Positions 36,157-46,187 of a DNA stretch of 64,000 nt are shown here, piece by piece. Every line of letters begins with the position of its first letter. Position 1 is the first letter of the stretch. The translations under genes were made by a program, and so were the position numbers. The notes beneath the pieces are model-generated. The model was not told where the DNA came from, did no database searches, and saw nothing but the letters and a program-made list of their open reading frames with translations. The stretch spans positions 62,001 through 126,000 of the forward strand of contig JAGWTA010000001.1 in NCBI GenBank assembly GCA_028869185.1, written 5' to 3'. This DNA comes from Hyphomicrobiales bacterium. Lineage in GTDB: Bacteria; Pseudomonadota; Alphaproteobacteria; Rhizobiales; Beijerinckiaceae.

Positions 36157-37116
36157 CTACGGCGCATCCTCGATCCGCCGGAAGGGGCGGGGGATCTTGC
36201 CCGCTTCCAGATATTTCGAAAACAGCCGGATGCCCGCGGGCTCGTTGCCGTTGGGATGAACCAGCACCACGGAGCCGGCGCGCGGCGGCGGCGAGAGCAC
36301 GAGCCATGCGTCAGCGCCCAGCGCGACGAGATGGCGCGCGCGCAGCTTTTCCATCAGCGCCGCATCCGCAACCAGCCCCGGGAAACGAAAGAACACGGAC
36401 GGCGTTTGACCGGCCGAGATCAGCGTCTTTTCCGTCTCGGTGATTTCGGCGTCGATGTTGGAGCCCGGCTGCATCAGATAGTTTTTTGTTTCGTCCAGTT
36501 TGGGCGTGTAGCGATGCCGGTATGAATGATCGACCCATGAAATATCGAGGGCGCCCTCGCGCTTGCGCGCGACCAGCCATTGAAAATCGGCGGGATGTTC
36601 CTTGATCCACAGACCAGACACCGCCAGCGCAAGCGGCGTATGCGGGCCCTGCTTCATCATCGTCTCGATGAAGCTGCGGTCGAGCGGCTTGGCGGTCGGG
36701 CACAGGTCGCCTGTCACATAGGCGCCTTCGCCCGCGCCATGCGTGAGGCCCGCATTCTGCGAGACGGGGCCGCCCTTGTGTATGTCGGCGCCTGCGCCGG
36801 CGACTGCGCGCATGAGGCGCGTATCCTTTTGCGCCTCGTTCGTCGTCGGCGCGCAGGTCCAGCAGGCGGCCGGCGCAATCTGGGTGCGCAGCGATTGCGG
36901 ATCGACGGTCAGCAGCATTTTCGTCCCGCCTGCGGTGAAGGCGCGGGTGGCCAGTCTTTGTGCGCCCGCAGCATCGCGACAGGCCGAAAAAACCGGGCTG
37001 TAGTTTTCGACCGGGCCTGAAACGGCGGCAGGCGCAGCGCAATCGGGCGCTGCGGTTGCGATTGCAGGCGCGCCGAACGCAAGGCACAATGGGAAAAAAA
37101 CGCGAAAGACTTTCAT
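36157..37116 (-). CDS. Secreted polysaccharide deacetylase (NodB-like)
   Basis: A 319-residue protein with a clear signal peptide (MKVFRVFFPLCLAFG, cleavage near ATA-AP). The NodB-type elements are LTVDPQS with the first Asp, the metal-binding DHSYRHRY, RFPG, and the C-terminal LVHPNGNE segment. It probably acts on cell-wall or secreted polysaccharide in the periplasm. ATG 37116 was chosen because the signal peptide starts there; the frame continues upstream but only antisense to the next gene. Its start codon is 9 bp from that of the divergent GNAT. Confidence 0.75.
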   Translation of the reverse strand: MKVFRVFFPLCLAFGAPAIATAAPDCAAPAAVSGPVENYSPVFSACRDAAGAQRLATRAFTAGGTKMLLTVDPQSLRTQIAPAACWTCAPTTNEAQKDTRLMRAVAGAGADIHKGGPVSQNAGLTHGAGEGAYVTGDLCPTAKPLDRSFIETMMKQGPHTPLALAVSGLWIKEHPADFQWLVARKREGALDISWVDHSYRHRYTPKLDETKNYLMQPGSNIDAEITETEKTLISAGQTPSVFFRFPGLVADAALMEKLRARHLVALGADAWLVLSPPPRAGSVVLVHPNGNEPAGIRLFSKYLEAGKIPRPFRRIEDAP

Positions 37117-37125
37117 CCCTTGCCT

Positions 37126-37575
37126 ATGAACAATAAAGCCCGTCTTGAAAAGACGCCCTTCGTCATACATTTGCGCGAGGATGGCGGCGGCGCGGACGCA
37201 AACGAGCTGGCCGAACATCTCGGCGCCGAGGTCGCTGCGCAATTTGGCCCGCGCGAAGAGGCGCCGCTCAGCGTTTTTGCACATGATGAAACCGGCGCGC
37301 TGGTCGGCGGGCTGAACGGCGTCACGCATTGGCGCTGGCTGTATGTGCGCCATCTGTGGGTCGCTCCGCCGATGCGCGGGCGTGGGCTGGCGACGCGCCT
37401 GCTGGCCGATGCGGAGGCGCAGGCGCGCGCTCGCGGCGCCATCGGCGTCTATATCGACACGTTCAATCCACGCGCCGCGGCAATGTATGAAAAGCGCGGC
37501 TTCACGCAATTCGGCGCCATCGAGGATTTCCCCTCCGGCGCGCAGCGCTATTTCTTGTGCCGGAAATTTACCTGA
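37126..37575 (+). CDS. GNAT-family N-acetyltransferase
   Basis: A 149-residue cytoplasmic acetyltransferase. The acetyl-CoA site is visible as LWVAPPMRGRGLATRLL (Q/RxxGxG/A), followed by YIDTFNPRAAAMYEKRGF, the usual strand 5-helix 4 part. The substrate is unknown; the close similarity in layout to RimI-like or small-molecule acetyltransferases does not decide it. A TTG at 37120 is an alternative start. It is divergent from the deacetylase and 2 bp from the convergent pgi stop. Confidence 0.85.
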   Translation: MNNKARLEKTPFVIHLREDGGGADANELAEHLGAEVAAQFGPREEAPLSVFAHDETGALVGGLNGVTHWRWLYVRHLWVAPPMRGRGLATRLLADAEAQARARGAIGVYIDTFNPRAAAMYEKRGFTQFGAIEDFPSGAQRYFLCRKFT

Positions 37576-37577
37576 AT

Positions 37578-39221
37578 TCAGCGCGAGAGGATCCGGCGCG
37601 CCGCGATCAGCCCCGCCGTCGAGCCATCGAACGACCCGAGCGGCGCCGCATCGTCGAGAACGGCCGGCGCAAGGCGCGTGCATAACTCCTTGCCGAGTTC
37701 GACGCCCCATTGATCGAACGGATTGATGTCCCAAAGCACCGATTGCGTGAAAACCTTATGCTCGTAGAGCGCAACAAGACGCCCCAGGGTGCGCGGATCG
37801 AGCTTGCGATAGAGCAGGGTGGATGAAGGCCGGTCGCCGGAAAAAACCTTGTGTGGCGCAAGCGCAGCGGCTTCCTCCGCGCCGACGCCTTGCGCCAGCA
37901 GCGCCGCTTCCGCTTCGCCCCGCGTGCGCCCGCGCATGAGCGCTTCGCTCTGGGCGACGCAATTGGCAAAGAGCAGCGCGTGATGGCCTGCATCCGCCGC
38001 CGTCGGCGTGGCGGCGATCAGGAAATCGACCGGCGTCACATCGGTTCCCTGATGCAGCAGCTGGAAAAAAGCGTGCTGGCCATTCGTGCCGGGTTCGCCA
38101 AACACGATCGGCCCTGTCGAAAATTGCGCAGGCCGGCCGTCGCGGCGCACCCCCTTGCCGTTCGATTCCATATCGAGCTGCTGCAAATAGGCTGGAAAGC
38201 GCGCGAGCCGCTGGTCATAGGGGATCACCGCATGCGCGCTGTCGCCATAGACATTGCGGCGCAGCGCGCCGAGCAGCCCCATCATCGCGGGAATGTTGCG
38301 CTCGACGGGCGCGGTGCGGAAATGCTCGTCGACATCGTGCCCGCCGCGCAGGAAGTCCTCGAAATTGTCGGGCCCGATCGCGATGACGAGCGCAAGACCG
38401 ATCGCCGACCACATGGAATAGCGACCGCCGACCCAATCCCAGAAGCCGAATACCCGGTCCGGTCTGATGCCGAACGCGGCTACCTTGTCGAGTTTTGTGG
38501 AAACGGCTGCAAAATGATCGGCGATCGCGCCTTCGCCGAGCGCCCTGGCGACCAGCGCGCGCGCTGTTGCGGCGTTGGCCATGGTTTCCTGCGTGGTGAA
38601 CGTCTTGGAAGAAACGATGAACAGCGTGCGCGCAAGGTCGAGAGGCTTCACCGTGTCGGCGATGTCGGCGCCGTCCACGTTGGAAACGAAATGCGTTCGG
38701 ATATGGGGCGCGGCATAGGGCGAAAGCGCGCGCGCCGCCATCGCCGGACCCAGGTCGGAGCCGCCGATGCCGATGTTGACGATATCGCTGAACGCCTGTC
38801 CGCTCGCGCCGCGGATGCGTCCTTCGCGCACCGCCGTGGCGAAAGCCGCCACCTTGTCGCGTTCGGCCTTGACGCCCGGCATAACGTCGCGTCCCTCGAC
38901 AAGCATGGGACGGCCGGAAAGGTTGCGCAGCGCCATATGCAGCGCCGCGCGATTTTCGGTGTTGTTGATCTTTTGACCGCTGAACAGCGCCTCGCGCGCT
39001 GCATCGAAACCGGCGGCCCGCGCGAGATCGATCAACAGGCCGATGCTGCCCGCATCCAGCTTGTGTTTGGAAAAATCGAAGAGCAGATCGTCGAGACGGA
39101 TGCTGAAACGCTCGAAACGTCGCGGATCGTCGACGAACATGTCGGCGACGCGGATCGGGGCCAGTTCTTCGCGGCGCCTGGCCAGCGCCTGAAATGCGGC
39201 GCGAACTTTTTCATTCGGCAT
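37578..39221 (-). CDS. pgi: Glucose-6-phosphate isomerase
   Basis: A 547-residue glycolytic isomerase. Landmarks are [37 protein letters not shown], the signature [21 protein letters not shown] and the C-terminal [12 protein letters not shown]. The length and motifs are complete. It is probably monocistronic; the downstream GNAT is on the other strand. Confidence 0.97.
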   Translation of the reverse strand: MPNEKVRAAFQALARRREELAPIRVADMFVDDPRRFERFSIRLDDLLFDFSKHKLDAGSIGLLIDLARAAGFDAAREALFSGQKINNTENRAALHMALRNLSGRPMLVEGRDVMPGVKAERDKVAAFATAVREGRIRGASGQAFSDIVNIGIGGSDLGPAMAARALSPYAAPHIRTHFVSNVDGADIADTVKPLDLARTLFIVSSKTFTTQETMANAATARALVARALGEGAIADHFAAVSTKLDKVAAFGIRPDRVFGFWDWVGGRYSMWSAIGLALVIAIGPDNFEDFLRGGHDVDEHFRTAPVERNIPAMMGLLGALRRNVYGDSAHAVIPYDQRLARFPAYLQQLDMESNGKGVRRDGRPAQFSTGPIVFGEPGTNGQHAFFQLLHQGTDVTPVDFLIAATPTAADAGHHALLFANCVAQSEALMRGRTRGEAEAALLAQGVGAEEAAALAPHKVFSGDRPSSTLLYRKLDPRTLGRLVALYEHKVFTQSVLWDINPFDQWGVELGKELCTRLAPAVLDDAAPLGSFDGSTAGLIAARRILSR

Positions 39222-39258
39222 GAATCACCTCTGCTCCCGGCAGATTATCGCAAAGCGA

Positions 39259-39648
39259 TTAACGCAAAAAATCGACAAGGCGCGCGCGCAACAGCGCTTC
39301 GTCGCGCAATTCGCACTCCCAGACAATGAGCGAGCGCCAGCCCGCATCCTGCAATTTTTGCGCATGGAGGGCGTCGCGCGCCACATTGCCGGCTATCTTG
39401 GCGCGCCAGTAATCGGCGTTGTTTTTGGGCGTGCGCGCGCCGCGCTTGCAATCGTGGCCATGCCAGAAACAGCCGTGCACGAAAATCGCGCGCCGCGCGC
39501 CGATATAGGCGATATCCGGATTGCCGGGGATGTCCTTCCGATGCAGCCGGTATCCTGGCGCGAGTGGGAAAAGAATGCGCCGCACCTGCATTTCCGCCGA
39601 TGTGTCGCGCGAGGGCACGGCGCGCATGATGGCGGAACGGTCGATCAT
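39259..39648 (-). CDS. vsr: Very short patch repair (Vsr) endonuclease
   Basis: A 129-residue nuclease of the Vsr family, which nicks at T:G mismatches formed by deamination of 5-methylcytosine. The SRDTSAEMQVRRIL start, the RKDIPGNPDIAYI segment with the catalytic Asp, the metal/zinc-binding FVHGCFWHGHDC and the KNNADYWRAKIAGN motif all fit. Vsr genes normally lie beside a 5-methylcytosine methyltransferase; none is in the window, so this copy is an orphan between pgi and the HPr gene. Confidence 0.88.
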   Translation of the reverse strand: MIDRSAIMRAVPSRDTSAEMQVRRILFPLAPGYRLHRKDIPGNPDIAYIGARRAIFVHGCFWHGHDCKRGARTPKNNADYWRAKIAGNVARDALHAQKLQDAGWRSLIVWECELRDEALLRARLVDFLR

Positions 39649-39705
39649 CTTGCGGCGTCGCGCGGGCGGGCAGGGCTGGTGCGCGGCGCCATCGCGGTCG
39701 CGACC

Positions 39706-39987
39706 CTAGTCTTCCTCGCCGAAGCGATTGGCGACGAGCGCGGCGATGGCGTCCAGCGCCTCGGCCGCCTGCGGGCCGATCGTCGCCACCTCGATCGTGG
39801 AGCCAAGCCCGGCGCCCAAAGTGAGAATGCCCATGATGGAATCGCCCGGCACCGTTTCGCCGCAGCGCGAGACGGTCACCTGCGCGTCGTAACGCTCGAC
39901 GCATTGCACGAATTTAGCCGTCGCGCGCGCATGCAGGCCCTTGCGGTTGACGATCGGCAGTGCGCGAACGAGCGGCGTTTCGTCCAT
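39706..39987 (-). CDS. HPr-family phosphocarrier protein (regulatory PTS)
   Basis: A 93-residue HPr/NPr. The phosphorylated His is H19 in KGLHARA, and S50 in GDSIMGI is the residue modified by HPr kinase in related systems. It receives phosphate from an EI-type enzyme (not in the window) and passes it to the EIIA next door. In alphaproteobacteria this PTS is regulatory and has no sugar permease. It follows the EIIA gene by 1 bp. Confidence 0.93.
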   Translation of the reverse strand: MDETPLVRALPIVNRKGLHARATAKFVQCVERYDAQVTVSRCGETVPGDSIMGILTLGAGLGSTIEVATIGPQAAEALDAIAALVANRFGEED

Positions 39988-39988
39988 G

Positions 39989-40390
39989 TTATTTTCCGTT
40001 CAGAACCTTGGAGGCCACCTGGATATATTTGCGGCCCGCCTCCTGCGCCTGCGATACGGCTGAGGAAAGGTCGCCATGTTCGCGCACGGATGCGAGTTTG
40101 ATCAGCATCGGCAGGTTGACGCCGGCCACGACTTCGACACGGCCGCCGTTCATGACGGAAATCGCGAGATTGGAAGGGGTGCCGCCGAACATGTCGGTCA
40201 GCAGCACCACGCCGTCGCCGCCATCGACAGAAGACACGGCGGACATAATGTCGGCGCGGCGCGTCTCCATGTCGTCGCTTGGCCCGATGGCGACTGTGGC
40301 GATCTGCTTTTGCGGACCGACGACATGCTCCAGCGCAGCGCGGAATTCATTCGCAAGACGCCCGTGCGTCACCAGCACCATGCCGATCAT
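39989..40390 (-). CDS. PTS EIIA component, mannose (ManX) type
   Basis: A 133-residue EIIA(Man) domain. The active His is H9 in LVTHGRLA; VVLLTDMFGGTPSNLA is the other family landmark. There is no EIIB, EIIC or EIID in the window, so it is a signalling EIIA as in other Hyphomicrobiales. It is the second-last gene of the cluster chvI-chvG-hprK-EIIA-HPr on the minus strand. Confidence 0.93.
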   Translation of the reverse strand: MIGMVLVTHGRLANEFRAALEHVVGPQKQIATVAIGPSDDMETRRADIMSAVSSVDGGDGVVLLTDMFGGTPSNLAISVMNGGRVEVVAGVNLPMLIKLASVREHGDLSSAVSQAQEAGRKYIQVASKVLNGK

Positions 40391-40420
40391 CGGACGTCAC
40401 CGTTCATTGAACGCATATCG

Positions 40421-40462
40421 TTTTTTAAAACTCCGGCGGCCGGCGGCGAAGCACCGGCGGAG
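40421..40462 (-). terminator. Possible terminator between hprK and the EIIA gene
   Basis: On the minus strand a GC-rich imperfect hairpin (CTCCG...CGGAG outer stem) is followed by TTTTAAAAAACG. It could partly separate chvI-chvG-hprK from EIIA-HPr. Confidence 0.35.
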
Positions 40463-40529
40463 CCGGCTATTTTGTGCGTTGCGGCGCGCTTGGCAAGTGA
40501 CCTGACACGCAAATTTCGCAAATTCGCCT

Positions 40530-40985
40530 TCATGAGCCCAAATTTCGCGCCGCCTCGAATATGGCGTCGATGGCGCACGGGTCGCCAATCGGGAGGCAAA
40601 GGCGCTCCACCGTCACGCCCGCCACGCTGGCGCGGCGGCTCTCGGCGCGGGGCAGGCGTTCGGGCCCATCGGGCGTGCTGGGGTCCATGAGATCGACCAC
40701 CAGACGCAGAACGGCGGCAGGCTCGTGCTCGACCATCGCAAGGCCGCGCCAGCGCCGCTCGGCGACGCCCGCAATCGCCTTGTGCGGCGTCAGCAGCACC
40801 CGCCCGTGGACGGCCTGCGCGGCGACGCGGTCGTCGCCGATCAGGCGGGCGCACAGGCCGCGCGCGCGCGCCAGTTCGATCAGCGCGGCCGACAGGCCGC
40901 TTTTGCCCGCGCCCGAACGCCCGCGCAGCAGCACCCCGGCCTCGCCGATCAACACGGCGGTTGCGTGAATGTAGGCCTCGCTCAT
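40530..40985 (-). CDS. hprK: HPr kinase/phosphorylase, short form
   Basis: A 151-residue C-terminal-domain-only HprK, as is usual in alphaproteobacteria. Walker A is GRSGAGKSG (residues 22-30), and LIGDDRVAA is the second landmark. It phosphorylates the regulatory Ser of HPr and can reverse this, linking PTS state to metabolism. Its start overlaps the chvG stop by 4 bp, so the sensor kinase and HprK are translationally coupled. Confidence 0.93.
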   Translation of the reverse strand: MSEAYIHATAVLIGEAGVLLRGRSGAGKSGLSAALIELARARGLCARLIGDDRVAAQAVHGRVLLTPHKAIAGVAERRWRGLAMVEHEPAAVLRLVVDLMDPSTPDGPERLPRAESRRASVAGVTVERLCLPIGDPCAIDAIFEAARNLGS

Positions 40986-42736
40986 GGCGGGGACGCCGGC
41001 AGCCAGACAACGAAGCGCGCGCCCAGAACGGCGCTTCCGTCCAGCCGGTTCGCGGCGCGGATGCGCCCGCCATGCGCTTCGACGATCTGGCGGGAAATGG
41101 AAAGGCCAAGGCCCGAGTTCTGGCCAAAGCCATGGTTGGGACGATCGGTGTAGAAGCGCTCGAAAATCCGCTCGAACGCATGATCGGGAATGCCGGGGCC
41201 ATCGTCGTCGACGACGATCTCGTAACCATCGCGCGTTCCCGCGCGCGCAGGTCGCAGAAGCACCCGCACGCTGGCGCCGGGCTCGGAGAAGGAACGGGCG
41301 TTGTCGATGAGATTGTTCAACACCTGGCTCAGCCGCGAATCGTGAGCGGGTATGAACGCCGGCTTGTCCGGCTTCTCGGCGAAAACGACATCGACGCCAT
41401 CGCCGCGATCGATATTGCGTTGCAGGCTCACGACCGCGTCGACAACCGCGCCGAGATCGGTCTTTTGCATGTCGGCGCGCGCCAGTTCTGCGTCGAGCCG
41501 CGAAGCGTCGGAAATATCGCTGATGAGGCGATCGAGCCGTTTGACGTCGTGATGGATCACGTCGAGCAAGCGTTTGCGCGACTCTTCCGTGCGCGCGATC
41601 GGCAAGGTCTCGACGGCGCTGCGCAGCGACGTCAGCGGGTTTTTCAGCTCATGCGCGACATCGGCCGCAAAACTTTCGATCGCTTCGATGCGATTGTAGA
41701 GCGCGCTCGTCATGTCCCGCAAAGCTGCGGACAAATGGCCGATTTCGTCGGAGCGGTCGGAGAAATCGGGAATTTCGTGCCGCGCCGTGTTGGAGCGGCG
41801 CACGCGTTCGGCCGCTTCCGCAAGCCGGCGGATCGGCTCTGCGATCGTGCCGGCGAAAAACACCGATAGCAGCAGCATCACACCCGCCGAGACGATGAAG
41901 ATGCGAACTAGCGCCCAGCGTTCGGAAGCGATGATGGCGTCGATGTCGCCGCCTTGAGTCGAAAGCAGCAGCGCTCCGCGCACGGCGCGAAACCGCTGGA
42001 TGGGCGCTGCAACCGAGACGACCGTTTCGCCGCGCGCATTGGTGCGCACCACCGATTGCGCGCCCCCGCCATGCAGCGCGCGCGCGACTTCGGGATAAGC
42101 CGACCCATTCTGCGCGCCGATGTCCTCTTCCTCGCGTTGCCAGGATGGCCGCTTGTGGCCGCGCAGATTGTCCCAAAGCCGCTCGAGCAACGGCCGGTGC
42201 GGATCGTCGTCGAGGTCGGACCGCAGGATGGTCGAACGCGCCGTCAGCGACGCCGAATCGACCAGCAATGCGCCGTCGCCGTCATAGATGCGCGCCCGCG
42301 TGTGCGTCGGCGTCACGAGACGGCGCAGCAGCGGACCAACGCGCTCGGGATTGATCGAAAAGTCGAGGCTGGGGTTTGACTCATCGGGGCCCGGCCAGGA
42401 CTGGCCAGGTTGCAATTGCAGCAGCTTTTCAGGATCTATGGCGATTGCGTCGGTGTCGACCGATGCGGAGGCCGCCACCGCCGCTGCAATGATTTCGCCT
42501 TGCGTCTGCAAGCTCTGCAGCCGCGCGTCGATCAGACCCTGCCGAAACTGGTTGAGATACAGAAAGGCGACGAGCAGCGCGAACAGGCCGCCGAGATTGA
42601 GAACGATGATGCGTCGCGTGAGCGAGGAGGATATGCGCGCCAGAAGGGTGCGCCGCAATTGTCGCAACCGCACGAGACGCTTGCGCCGCCGCAACGGGGC
42701 GGCGGACGCAGCGTCCTGGTGTGCTTCGGCCGTCAT
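40982..42736 (-). CDS. chvG: Sensor histidine kinase ChvG
   Basis: A 584-residue membrane kinase. A basic N-terminus precedes the first membrane helix (about residues 43-62), a periplasmic sensor domain of about 220 residues, a second helix near 285-305 and HAMP. The phosphoacceptor His is in FAADVAHELKNPLTSLRSA; the ATP-binding part has NNLIDNARSF, DDDGPGIP and GLGLSISRQIV. ChvG/ChvI (ExoS) responds to acid and envelope stress and is central to host interaction in rhizobia. It follows chvI by 29 bp. Confidence 0.95.
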   Translation of the reverse strand: MTAEAHQDAASAAPLRRRKRLVRLRQLRRTLLARISSSLTRRIIVLNLGGLFALLVAFLYLNQFRQGLIDARLQSLQTQGEIIAAAVAASASVDTDAIAIDPEKLLQLQPGQSWPGPDESNPSLDFSINPERVGPLLRRLVTPTHTRARIYDGDGALLVDSASLTARSTILRSDLDDDPHRPLLERLWDNLRGHKRPSWQREEEDIGAQNGSAYPEVARALHGGGAQSVVRTNARGETVVSVAAPIQRFRAVRGALLLSTQGGDIDAIIASERWALVRIFIVSAGVMLLLSVFFAGTIAEPIRRLAEAAERVRRSNTARHEIPDFSDRSDEIGHLSAALRDMTSALYNRIEAIESFAADVAHELKNPLTSLRSAVETLPIARTEESRKRLLDVIHHDVKRLDRLISDISDASRLDAELARADMQKTDLGAVVDAVVSLQRNIDRGDGVDVVFAEKPDKPAFIPAHDSRLSQVLNNLIDNARSFSEPGASVRVLLRPARAGTRDGYEIVVDDDGPGIPDHAFERIFERFYTDRPNHGFGQNSGLGLSISRQIVEAHGGRIRAANRLDGSAVLGARFVVWLPASPP

Positions 42737-42765
42737 GCCTTACGGCTGCCTCGCGAAATGATGCA

Positions 42766-43473
42766 TCAGGCCGGCGCGGTTTCCTTGAAACGATAACCAA
42801 CGCCATAGAGCGTCTCGATCATCTCGAATTCCGGATCGACCAGTTTGAATTTCTTGCGCAGCCGCTTGATGTGGCTGTCGATGGTGCGGTCGTCGACATA
42901 GACCTGATCGTCGTAAGCTGCGTCCATCAGCGCGTTGCGGCTCTTGACGACCCCGGGCCGCATCGCGAGCGCCTGCAGGATCAGGAATTCCGTTACGGTC
43001 AGCGTGACCGGCTCGCCGTTCCAGGTGCAGGTGTGGCGTTCGGGGTCCATGCGCAGCGCGCCGCGCTCGAGCAGTTTGGCTTCCGATTCCTTCTGCGCAG
43101 CCGCTTCCTTGGGGTTGGCGCGGCGCAGGATCGCCTTCACGCGCTCGACCAGCAGGCGCTGCGAGAAGGGTTTGCGGATGAAATCGTCCGCGCCCATTTT
43201 CAGGCCGAACAATTCGTCGATTTCCTCATCCTTGGAGGTGAGGAAAATCACGGGCATGTCTGATTTCTGACGCAAGCGGCGCAGAAGCTCCATGCCGTCC
43301 ATGCGCGGCATCTTGATGTCGAAGATCGCAAGATCGGGCGGCGTGGCCTTGAGGCCCTCGAGCGCGGCCGCGCCGTCCGTATAGGTCTGCACGCGCCATC
43401 CCTCGCCCTCCAGGGCGATGGACACGGAGGTGAGGATGTTACGGTCGTCGTCGACCAGAGCAATGGTGGGCAT
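42766..43473 (-). CDS. chvI: Response regulator ChvI (OmpR family)
   Basis: A 235-residue regulator. The receiver domain has VDDD near residue 8, the phospho-Asp in [11 protein letters not shown] in LTSKD and K in FIRKPF. The C-terminal winged helix ([41 protein letters not shown]) binds DNA. ATG 43473 gives the standard start [10 protein letters not shown]. It heads the operon chvI-chvG-hprK. In Agrobacterium ChvG/ChvI controls pckA, which lies 1 kb away here. Confidence 0.96.
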   Translation of the reverse strand: MPTIALVDDDRNILTSVSIALEGEGWRVQTYTDGAAALEGLKATPPDLAIFDIKMPRMDGMELLRRLRQKSDMPVIFLTSKDEEIDELFGLKMGADDFIRKPFSQRLLVERVKAILRRANPKEAAAQKESEAKLLERGALRMDPERHTCTWNGEPVTLTVTEFLILQALAMRPGVVKSRNALMDAAYDDQVYVDDRTIDSHIKRLRKKFKLVDPEFEMIETLYGVGYRFKETAPA

Positions 43474-43648
43474 TCTCGTCCTCAAACTGGCCGGCTCGGC
43501 GAGCGCGGCGGACCCCTGATGACGCCATTTCCGGCGTGAATGCGGCATGAACCGCCGCGGCAAGCCATCTATTGGCGGGGTGGGGCCAAAATGCGACAGT
43601 CCCTGACCATTGCCTCGATATAGTCCCAAATGACAGGAAAATCGACCC

Positions 43649-44410
43649 TTGAGCACCGATTTCGCGCCACCGCCAGAAAAGCCCTTGCCGGGGCCGCCGG
43701 CCGATTATGACGCCGCAGGCGAGGCCAAGAGGCTGCTGCGGGCGATCAGGGCCGGAACGCTCGGCACGCTCGACCCCAAGGGGCGGCCCTTTGTCACGTT
43801 GGTGAACGTCGCCACCGCTCCGGACGGCGCGCCGGTGCTGCTGCTGTCGCGGCTCGCCCATCACACGCGCTTTCTGGAGGAGCGCCCGGCCTGCTCGCTC
43901 CTTCTGGCCGAGACCGGCAAGGGCGATCCGCTGGCCCACCCGCGCCTCACCGTCGTGGGCGCGGCCGCCCGCGACCCGGACCCGACCTTGCGCGCCCGTT
44001 TTCTGGCGCGCCACCCCAAGTCGGCGCTCTATGCCGATTTCGCGGATTTTTCGTTCTGGCGCCTCTCGCCTGTTGGTTTCCATCTCAACGGCGGATTCGC
44101 GCGGGCGGCCGATTTCCCCGCCGAAACAATAATGACCGATTTGACTGGCGCGCAGGGGCTGCTGTCGGCCGAGCAGGGGGCGATCGACCATCTGAACAGC
44201 GATCATGCGGAGGCGCTGGCGCTCTACGCCGCCCATTTCGACGGACAGCGCGAGGGGAACTGGAAGGCCACCGGCATCGACCCCGAGGGGCTCGATCTGG
44301 CGGCCGGCGACCGGACGGCGCGCCTGCGGTTTCCCCAGCCCGTCACGGACGCGGGCGGGCTGAGACGCATGCTAGCTGACCTTGCCGCGCAGGCGCGGGC
44401 GAAAGCCTGA
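43649..44410 (+). CDS. HugZ-like FMN-binding split-barrel protein
   Basis: A 253-residue protein with an N-terminal pyridoxamine-phosphate-oxidase-like split barrel ([32 protein letters not shown]) and a C-terminal DUF2470-type domain ([17 protein letters not shown]). Relatives include HugZ/HutZ haem-utilisation proteins, and many of unknown role. The TTG 43649 start follows AGGAAA. It lies between the divergent chvI and pckA. Haem degradation is possible but not shown. Confidence 0.8.
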   Translation: MSTDFAPPPEKPLPGPPADYDAAGEAKRLLRAIRAGTLGTLDPKGRPFVTLVNVATAPDGAPVLLLSRLAHHTRFLEERPACSLLLAETGKGDPLAHPRLTVVGAAARDPDPTLRARFLARHPKSALYADFADFSFWRLSPVGFHLNGGFARAADFPAETIMTDLTGAQGLLSAEQGAIDHLNSDHAEALALYAAHFDGQREGNWKATGIDPEGLDLAAGDRTARLRFPQPVTDAGGLRRMLADLAAQARAKA

Positions 44411-44489
44411 CTGGCGGCCGTTTACGCTCTTTGCGCTGCATCAACGTCGGTCTCTTGCCCTTGTTTGCTGCGACGACTAAAGCTCGCCC

Positions 44490-44507
44490 GGTCACATTTT
44501 TGTGACC
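44490..44507. promoter_or_regulatory. Perfect palindrome GGTCACA-TTTT-TGTGACC upstream of pckA
   Basis: An 18-bp perfect inverted repeat 41 bp before the pckA start. Its arms face the opposite way to a CRP site (TCACA-N4-TGTGA, not TGTGA-N6-TCACA). It is a likely operator for a pckA regulator. Binding by ChvI is tempting, given the neighbouring genes, but unproven. Confidence 0.55.
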
Positions 44508-44548
44508 TATCGATTTTTGCGCCAGCCATCCCGCGGCGGGAGAAAAAC

Positions 44549-46162
44549 ATGAAACAGACGGGCGATTTCAACCCTTCGTTCGGCGTCGACAAATTCGGCC
44601 TGAAGAATCTCAACAGCGTTTCCTACAATCTCGAGCCGCCGGCTCTGTATGAGGAATCGCTGGCGCGCCGCGAGGCCAGGATCGCCAAGGGCGGCGCCAT
44701 CGTCGCCGAGACGGGCGTGCACACCGGCCGTTCGCCGAAAGACAAGTTCGTCGTCGACGACGCCAACACGCACGATACGATCTGGTGGGACAACAACGGT
44801 CGCATGTCGAAAGAGCATTTCGACGTCCTGCTCGCCGATTTCATCAAACACGCCGAAGGCAAGGATCTGTTCGCGCAGGATCTCTATGGCGGCGCCGATC
44901 AGCATTTCCGCGTCAGGACGCGCGTCATCACCGAATACGCCTGGCATTCGCTGTTCATTCGCAACCTGCTGATCCGCCCCGATCGCGCCGAGCTTGCGAC
45001 CTTCACGCCTGAACTGACGATTCTCGATCTGCCCTCCTTCAAGGCCGATCCCAAACGTCACGGCTGCCGCACGGAAACCGTCATCGCGATCGATTTCACG
45101 CGCAAGATCGTTCTCATCGGCGGCACGAGCTATGCGGGCGAGATGAAGAAATCGGTCTTCACCTATCTCAACTATGTGCTGCCCGCCTCGAACACGATGC
45201 CGATGCATTGTTCGGCCAACCACAGCCACGAAGGCGAGTCGGCTGTGTTCTTTGGCCTGTCGGGCACCGGCAAAACGACGCTCTCGGCCGATCCGAGCCG
45301 CGTTCTGATCGGCGACGACGAACATGGCTGGTCGAAAGAAGGCGTCTTCAACTTTGAAGGCGGCTGCTACGCCAAGGCGATCAAGCTGTCGCGCGAAGCC
45401 GAGCCGGAAATTTTCGCCACCACCGAACGCTTCGGCTCGGTGATGGAGAACGTAGTGCTCGATCCTGCGACGCGCATTCCCGATTTCGACGATTCATCGA
45501 AGACGGAAAACACCCGCGTCGCCTATCCGCTCGATTACATCCCGAATGCGTCGCCGACTGGCCGCGCCGGCCATCCGAAGAATATCGTGATGCTGACCTG
45601 CGACGCCTTCGGCGTTCTGCCGCCGATCGCCAAGCTGGACGCCAGCCAGGCGATGTATCACTTCCTGTCCGGCTACACGGCGAAAGTCGCGGGCACGGAA
45701 AAGGGCGTGACGGAGCCGCAGGCGACCTTCTCCACCTGCTTTGGCGCGCCGTTCATGCCGCGTCATCCCAGCGAATACGGCAATCTGCTGCGCGATCTCA
45801 TCGCCCGCCACCACGTCGACTGCTGGCTGGTGAACACCGGCTGGACGGGCGGCAAATATGGCGTTGGCCGCCGCATGCCGATCCGCGTGACGCGCCGCTT
45901 GCTGGCCGCCGCTCTCGACGGTTCGCTCAACAAGGCCGAGTTCCGCACCGATCCCTACTTCGGCCTCGCGGTGCCGACCTCGGTGCCGGGCGTCGAGCCC
46001 CATATTCTCGAGCCGGTGAAGACCTGGGCCTCGAAGGCCGAATTCGCCGAGACGGCCAAGAAGCTTGTCAAAATGTTCAACGACAATTTCGTCACCTTCG
46101 AGCCGCATGTCGATGGCAAGGTGAAGGACGCAGCCCCGAAGGTGCGGGCGGCGGCGGAATAA
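44549..46162 (+). CDS. pckA: Phosphoenolpyruvate carboxykinase (ATP)
   Basis: A 537-residue gluconeogenic enzyme that makes PEP from oxaloacetate and ATP. The substrate-binding TGRSPKDKF, metal-binding MHCSANHS, the kinase-1a P-loop [12 protein letters not shown] and kinase-2 LIGDDEHGW, and [15 protein letters not shown] are all present. ATG 44549 follows GCGGGAG. A palindrome upstream and a strong terminator downstream frame it as a single transcription unit. Confidence 0.97.
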   Translation: MKQTGDFNPSFGVDKFGLKNLNSVSYNLEPPALYEESLARREARIAKGGAIVAETGVHTGRSPKDKFVVDDANTHDTIWWDNNGRMSKEHFDVLLADFIKHAEGKDLFAQDLYGGADQHFRVRTRVITEYAWHSLFIRNLLIRPDRAELATFTPELTILDLPSFKADPKRHGCRTETVIAIDFTRKIVLIGGTSYAGEMKKSVFTYLNYVLPASNTMPMHCSANHSHEGESAVFFGLSGTGKTTLSADPSRVLIGDDEHGWSKEGVFNFEGGCYAKAIKLSREAEPEIFATTERFGSVMENVVLDPATRIPDFDDSSKTENTRVAYPLDYIPNASPTGRAGHPKNIVMLTCDAFGVLPPIAKLDASQAMYHFLSGYTAKVAGTEKGVTEPQATFSTCFGAPFMPRHPSEYGNLLRDLIARHHVDCWLVNTGWTGGKYGVGRRMPIRVTRRLLAAALDGSLNKAEFRTDPYFGLAVPTSVPGVEPHILEPVKTWASKAEFAETAKKLVKMFNDNFVTFEPHVDGKVKDAAPKVRAAAE

Positions 46163-46187
46163 GATTTCCGCAAAGCGCGAATTGCAA

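Noticed and set aside
37117-37734. A 206-codon N-terminal extension of the deacetylase
   Set aside because: The extension is antisense to the GNAT gene, and a classic signal peptide starts at the internal ATG.
44490-44507. A CRP site before pckA
   Set aside because: The arms are inverted with respect to TGTGA-N6-TCACA and have a 4-bp centre.
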